This document shows, one piece after another, positions 7,401 through 9,803 of a stretch of DNA of 9,803 nucleotides. Position numbers and translations under genes: made by a program. Source of the DNA: Syntrophomonadaceae bacterium (GTDB lineage: Bacteria > Bacillota > Dethiobacteria > PWVN01). How positions within the stretch are numbered: position 1 is the stretch's first letter; every line of letters starts with the position of its first letter. The notes under the pieces are model-generated. The model saw only the letters and a list, made by a program, of their open reading frames with translations. It did not search any database and was not told the origin of the DNA. The DNA lies in the NCBI GenBank assembly GCA_003561835.1, contig PWVN01000214.1:1-9803 (forward strand), read 5' to 3'.

Positions 7401-7406
7401 AGGAGG
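7401..7406 (+). promoter_or_regulatory. Ribosome binding site that decides the start of the metalloenzyme gene
   Basis: AGGAGGAGGA (7401-7410) contains AGGAGG directly upstream of ATG 7412 (5 bp after 7406). An in-frame ATG at 7382, immediately after the htrA stop, has no comparable site and would add ten residues before the conserved beta strand. ATG 7412 is chosen. Confidence 0.75.
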
Positions 7407-7411
7407 AGGAC

Positions 7412-8353
7412 ATGGCCAGAGTTTTGATGGTTTTTGTGGACGGCCTGGGGCTGGGGGAAGCGGGGGACTTTAACCCCCTGGTGACGGTGCCCACCCCGGG
7501 TTTCCGGTCCTGCCTGTCCGGCGCCCCCTTAACCCTGGAGCAGGCCGGCTTCCGGGAAGAGGGTGCCCTGCTCCTGCCCCTGGAGGCCACCCTGGGGGTG
7601 AAGGGCCCTCCCCAGAGTGCCACGGGGCAGGCAGCCCTCCTCACCGGAGAGAACGGGGCGGCCCTCCTGGGGCGGCACCTCAAGGGTTTCCCCAACAGGC
7701 CCCTCAGGGAACTGCTGCAAGAGAAGGGCCTGTTCAAGCGGTTGAAGGACCGGGGCCATCAGGTGGACTTTGCCAATGCCTTCCGCCCCCCCTTTTTCGA
7801 GGCCCTGGACCGGGGAGCCAGCTTTTTCTCCTGCACCACCACGGCCGCCTACTATGCCGGCCTGTCCTTTCACACCCTGGAGGATGCGGAAGAGGGCCAG
7901 GCCCTCTATGCCGACATCACCCACGAAAACCTGCGGGAGCAGGGCTACCCCTTAAAGGTCATCTCCCCCCGGGAGGCGGCTGGCAGGCTGGCCCGGCTGG
8001 CAGCAGCCCAGGATTTCACCCTTTTTGAGTATTTTCTGACGGACCTGGCAGCCCACTCCGGGGATCCCAAAAAAATTCAGGAAGCCCTAACCCGCCTGGA
8101 CGGGTTTGTGGGAGCCCTGGTCCGGCTCCTGCCCCCCGATACGCTTCTCCTCCTTACCAGCGATCATGGCAACATCGAGGACATGCGGGCCCGGGGCCAT
8201 ACCCTGAACCCGGTGCCGGCCCTGGTGCGGGGACCGGGAGCGGAGCATTTTCAGGAGATGGCGGCCATTACCGATGTAACCCCTGCCCTTTTGACCTATC
8301 TTGCAAGGGGACAATCAGGGCTCGGAGGAGGTCGGGCTGTTGTACCGCGTTGA
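7412..8353 (+). CDS. Compact alkaline-phosphatase-superfamily metalloenzyme (iPGM-like)
   Basis: This 313-aa protein starts MARVLMVFVDGLGLGEAGDF. It keeps, in order, all seven residues that hold the two metals and the nucleophile in cofactor-independent phosphoglycerate mutase: Asp10 (VDGLGLG), Ser69 (QSATGQAALLTG, nucleophile by alignment to NSEVGH), Asp211 and His215 (TDLAAHSGD), Asp251-His252 (SDHGNIED) and His263 (GHTLNP). It should therefore be an active Mn/Zn-type phosphomutase or phosphatase. It is much shorter than iPGM (about 510 aa): only about 140 residues separate Ser69 from Asp211, so the large phosphotransferase cap is missing or replaced by a small one. Glycolytic PGM activity is thus unlikely and the true substrate is unknown. 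It is predicted cytoplasmic, with no signal peptide. It follows htrA by 30 bp and overlaps rlmH by 14 bp, so it sits in the htrA transcript. Confidence 0.85.
   Translation: MARVLMVFVDGLGLGEAGDFNPLVTVPTPGFRSCLSGAPLTLEQAGFREEGALLLPLEATLGVKGPPQSATGQAALLTGENGAALLGRHLKGFPNRPLRELLQEKGLFKRLKDRGHQVDFANAFRPPFFEALDRGASFFSCTTTAAYYAGLSFHTLEDAEEGQALYADITHENLREQGYPLKVISPREAAGRLARLAAAQDFTLFEYFLTDLAAHSGDPKKIQEALTRLDGFVGALVRLLPPDTLLLLTSDHGNIEDMRARGHTLNPVPALVRGPGAEHFQEMAAITDVTPALLTYLARGQSGLGGGRAVVPR
8326..8331 (+). promoter_or_regulatory. Ribosome binding site that decides the rlmH start
   Basis: AGGAGG (8326-8331) lies 8 bp before TTG 8340. The in-frame TTG at 8301 is upstream of this site and would add 13 residues not seen in RlmH proteins. 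The site lies inside the preceding gene, as expected for coupled translation. Confidence 0.75.
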
Positions 8354-8825
8354 TATCATAGCCGTGGGCAGGATCCGGGAGCGCTACCTGACGGAAGGCA
8401 TTCAGGAATACAGGAAGCGGCTTTCCCCCTTTGCCCGGGTGGGCATTATCGAGGTCAGGGACGAAGGCGGCCCCTCCTTGAAGGTTCCCCCGTCCCGGGT
8501 GCGGGAAGTCCTGCGCCTGGAGGGGGAAAGCATCCGGGGCCGGATCGCCCCCGGGTCCCATGTCATTGCCCTGGACCGGAAGGGCAAGACCTTCTCCTCC
8601 CGGGAATTCTCCCGCTACCTGGCGGAGCAGGCCGGCAGGGGCCGCAGCAGGCTGACTTTTCTCATCGGCGGCAGCCTGGGTTTGGATCCCTCCCTCCTTA
8701 GGGAAGCGGATCTGACCCTGTCCTTTTCCTCCCTCACCTTTCCCCACCAGCTTTTCCGTTTGCTGCTCCTGGAGCAGCTGTACCGGGCTTTTTCCATTAT
8801 GCAGGGACACCCGTACCATAAATGA
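8340..8825 (+). CDS. rlmH: 23S rRNA (pseudouridine1915-N3)-methyltransferase RlmH
   Basis: RlmH is a SPOUT-class (knotted) methyltransferase that uses S-adenosylmethionine to methylate pseudouridine 1915 in helix 69 of 23S rRNA on assembled ribosomes. The TTG 8340 start gives 161 aa (family about 155-160), opening MYRVDIIAVGRIRERYL. The knot signatures are present: VIALDRKGKTFSSREFS, FLIGGSLGLD (SAM-binding Gly-Gly) and the C-terminal LTFPHQLFRLLLLEQLYRAF ending HPYHK. It overlaps the upstream metalloenzyme gene by 14 bp. In Bacillus and Staphylococcus rlmH also lies near the walRK-htrA region. The staphylococcal SCCmec attachment site lies at the 3' end of this gene, but here I see no integrated element downstream. 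The gene ends the htrA transcript. Confidence 0.95.
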   Translation: MYRVDIIAVGRIRERYLTEGIQEYRKRLSPFARVGIIEVRDEGGPSLKVPPSRVREVLRLEGESIRGRIAPGSHVIALDRKGKTFSSREFSRYLAEQAGRGRSRLTFLIGGSLGLDPSLLREADLTLSFSSLTFPHQLFRLLLLEQLYRAFSIMQGHPYHK

Positions 8826-8828
8826 GGC

Positions 8829-8857
8829 AGGGAAGGCCTGCCCCGGCAGCTTTCCCT
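8829..8857 (+). terminator. Hairpin just after rlmH
   Basis: AGGGAA (8829-8834) pairs with TTCCCT (8852-8857), and inside it CTGC (8838-8841) pairs with GCAG (8846-8849), with a bulge and a G-T wobble between. Only three T (8857-8859) follow, so on its own it is a weak terminator. It may act as a 3'-end stabilising stem, with the next hairpin doing the terminating. Confidence 0.5.
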
Positions 8858-8884
8858 TTGGGCCCTGTCTCCAGACATTCTCCC

Positions 8885-8905
8885 GCCCCTAAGGGGGCCT
8901 TTTTT
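8885..8905 (+). terminator. Intrinsic terminator of the htrA-rlmH transcript
   Basis: GCCCC (8885-8889) pairs with GGGGC (8894-8898) around TAAG, followed by C and six T (8900-8905). The stem is short (5 bp) but all G:C, and the T run is good. It lies about 60 bp after the rlmH stop, at the border where composition changes from GC-rich to AT-rich. Confidence 0.7.
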
Positions 8906-8932
8906 ATTATTAGCAAAATAATTAAATTTGGA

Positions 8933-8963
8933 ATACTAACAAATTAAGCAATTTAATTAGTAT
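8933..8963. repeat. Inverted repeat, 7 + 5 bp
   Basis: ATACTAA (8933-8939) is the reverse complement of TTAGTAT (8957-8963). Inside, AAATT (8941-8945) pairs with AATTT (8950-8954) around the loop AAGC, with one unpaired base on the left and two on the right. No T run follows. It is compatible with a protein-binding palindrome or a weak RNA stem. Confidence 0.5.
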
Positions 8964-9005
8964 ATGTGCAAATTTTCTTATTAAATGCGTTTCTAACTTT
9001 AAATA

Positions 9006-9068
9006 TGGGTATTTACGAAAACGTGTAGTTAGTTTATAATATCAGTGAGAGCATAAACTTAATACCCA
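9006..9068. repeat. Nested inverted repeats (possible three-way junction)
   Basis: Outer arms TGGGTATT (9006-9013) and AATACCCA (9061-9068) are perfectly complementary over 8 bp. Inside, AGTTTAT (9031-9037) and ATAAACT (9053-9059) are complementary over 7 bp. A minor stem ACG (9015-9017) with CGT (9022-9024) closes an AAAA loop. Read as RNA this folds as a three-way junction; read as DNA, the left arms overlap the candidate -35 and -10 boxes. Confidence 0.5.
9012..9040 (+). promoter_or_regulatory. Sigma-A-type promoter candidate for the lipoprotein gene
   Basis: A perfect -10 box TATAAT (9035-9040) lies 17 bp after TTTACG (9012-9017, four of six matches to TTGACA). The deduced start near 9047 would give a leader of about 190 nt before ATG 9237. 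AT-rich DNA raises the chance of a false match, but the spacing and the overlap with inverted repeats favour it. Confidence 0.5.
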
Positions 9069-9113
9069 AAATTATACTTATGACTTAGTATTTGTGTAAA
9101 TTATTTTGAATAT

Positions 9114-9236
9114 GAGGTGCGCCTAAGGGAGGTGGAGGAGCAGGGGTCGGTTAAGCAGGCAGGTGGCTTGAGATGGGTTTTCGAGAAGATTTCCACGGTT
9201 GTTTGGACAAATTTTAGAAAACAGGAGGTAGTATTG
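9114..9236 (+). other. GC-rich leader upstream of the rhodanese lipoprotein
   Basis: From about 9114 composition becomes GC-rich again, with purine-rich Shine-Dalgarno-like stretches (AAGGGAGGTGGAGGAG, 9125-9140) that are not followed by an obvious gene. The frame of the lipoprotein is open back to 9084 (stop TGA 9081-9083), so an N-terminal extension cannot be excluded by stops alone. The true start is fixed by AGGAGG at 9223-9228 and by the signal peptide. A 14-codon reading frame (9173-9217) is the only other small ORF worth noting. Confidence 0.4.
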
Positions 9237-9803
9237 ATGAAGAAATTGTATCTGATTCTTTTGGCAGTACTGCTGGTGGCGGTTATGACGGCCGGGTGTT
9301 CCACCCAGGAACCGGCCCCGGAACCTGAAACCCCGGGCCAGGTGGACCCCGAGCCCGATCCAGATCCCGGCGAAGATGCCCTGGATGCCGACGAGGTTCT
9401 GATGGAAGCGGCCAAAGCGTATTTTGCCCATGTGGCCTCCGGAAACAACAACATGACGCCTTCCGCTGATGTGAAGGCCCTGCTGGAAGATAACCCCAAT
9501 GCCGTGTTTATCCTGGACATCCGCAGTGCGGAAGATTTTGCAGCCGGTCACATCCCCGGTTCCGTCCACAGCACCCGGGGCAAAGTCGGTGAGATCATGG
9601 ACCGTATTCCCCGCAACAAGCCGGTCTTCGTAGCCTGCTATACCGGCCAGAACGCCGGATATACCACGGCCTATCTCCGGATGGCCGGATTTGAAAATGT
9701 GACGACCCTCTTCTACGGTATCAACCTGGGATGGGTCGGCCGGGACGGCTTTGAACTGGAAGGTACCGGCATGAAGGCTGCGGCTGACCTGCCTGTAGTA
9801 TCC
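9237..9803 (+). CDS. Rhodanese-domain lipoprotein (3' end outside window)
   Basis: The frame is open from ATG 9237 to the window end (189 codons, no stop), so the C-terminus is missing. AGGAGG (9223-9228) is 8 bp upstream. The N-terminus MKKLYLILLAVLLVAVMTAGC is a signal peptide with lipobox TAGC; Cys21 would be lipid-modified, anchoring the protein outside the membrane. An acidic Pro/Glu/Asp-rich linker follows (about 24-48), then a helix-forming segment, then a rhodanese domain from about residue 75: FILDIRSAEDFAAGHIPGSV and the active-site loop beginning CYTGQNAG with the candidate catalytic Cys134. The loop has Ala where many thiosulfate sulfurtransferases have Arg, but CYxGQxA loops are known in exported rhodanese-like proteins. 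It likely handles sulfane sulfur or binds thiol or anion substrates outside the cell; the actual substrate is unknown. It appears to be a separate transcription unit from rlmH. Confidence 0.85.
   Translation, partial: MKKLYLILLAVLLVAVMTAGCSTQEPAPEPETPGQVDPEPDPDPGEDALDADEVLMEAAKAYFAHVASGNNNMTPSADVKALLEDNPNAVFILDIRSAEDFAAGHIPGSVHSTRGKVGEIMDRIPRNKPVFVACYTGQNAGYTTAYLRMAGFENVTTLFYGINLGWVGRDGFELEGTGMKAAADLPVVS

Larger units (their letters stand above)
8957..9102 (+). repeat. Direct repeat, two 18-bp copies 128 bp apart
   Basis: TTAGTATATGTGCAAATT (8957-8974) recurs as TTAGTATTTGTGTAAATT (9085-9102) with 16 of 18 bases identical. The copies flank the candidate promoter at 9012-9040. The first half of copy 1 is also the right arm of the inverted repeat at 8933-8963. 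They could be two binding sites for one regulator. Confidence 0.5.
8906..9113. other. AT-rich non-coding segment with several symmetric repeats
   Basis: There is no credible gene here on either strand. Bases 8941-9060 are about 24% G+C by hand count, against GC-rich genes on both sides. The segment holds the inverted repeat at 8933-8963, a nested pair of inverted repeats within 9006-9068, a candidate promoter (9012-9040) and two copies of an 18-bp direct repeat (8957-8974, 9085-9102). It ends abruptly where GC-rich sequence resumes at about 9114. It is probably the control region of the downstream lipoprotein gene; a small structured RNA is an alternative. Confidence 0.6.

Noticed and set aside
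8301..8339. Earlier TTG start for rlmH
   Set aside because: RlmH proteins begin directly at the beta strand (VDIIAVG), and AGGAGG lies between this TTG and the chosen one.
9001..9110. Known riboswitch (purine or c-di-GMP class) in the AT-rich region
   Set aside because: The stems suggest a three-way junction, but the conserved loop and junction bases of those classes are not visible.
8826..9236. CRISPR array, insertion sequence or tRNA in the intergenic region
   Set aside because: There is only one pair of direct repeats with unequal context, no transposase, no terminal repeats with target duplication, and no tRNA-like arms.
9101..9569. Minus-strand open frames opposite the lipoprotein
   Set aside because: They overlap a convincing signal peptide and rhodanese domain on the + strand and show no protein-family features.

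Overview
The window is a GC-rich (by eye roughly 60-65% G+C in genes) stretch of a Firmicutes chromosome, most likely from the class Clostridia. The gene content says this: a walR-walK-yycH-yycI block, which is a Firmicutes signature, followed by murA, an HtrA-type protease and rlmH. Strong Shine-Dalgarno sites (AGGAGG) precede nearly every gene, and GTG and TTG starts are common. The genus cannot be named from the sequence alone. All genes lie on the + strand.

Region 1 (1-4083) is the cell-wall stress two-component locus. It holds the last 30 codons of the response regulator WalR, the complete sensor kinase WalK, and the two membrane-anchored WalK regulators YycH and YycI. The genes abut or overlap. 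The metallo-beta-lactamase-fold gene yycJ, which follows yycI in Bacillus, is absent.

Region 2 (4084-6187) starts with a 116-bp AT-rich spacer, then murA (first committed step of peptidoglycan synthesis) with a TTG start. An intrinsic terminator-like hairpin follows, then a small histidine phosphatase of unknown substrate.

Region 3 (6188-8905) holds a good sigma-A-type promoter embedded in the 3' end of the phosphatase gene. It is followed by htrA (membrane-anchored serine protease with a PDZ domain), a compact metal-dependent phosphomutase/phosphatase-like enzyme, and rlmH (23S rRNA pseudouridine methyltransferase). The last two genes overlap by 14 bp. The unit ends at a hairpin plus a GC stem with a T run.

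Region 4 (8906-9803) is different. About 200 bp of strongly AT-rich non-coding DNA (about 24% G+C in 8941-9060 by hand count) carries several inverted repeats, a near-perfect 18-bp direct repeat and a candidate promoter. A GC-rich leader of about 120 bp then precedes an exported lipoprotein with a rhodanese domain, which is cut by the window end.

The theme is envelope maintenance: sensing wall status (WalK/YycHI), making precursor (MurA) and extracytoplasmic protein quality control (HtrA). Most of this is conserved housekeeping. I see no defence system, mobile element or CRISPR array. The least explained parts are the 8906-9236 intergenic region and the compact phosphomutase-like enzyme.
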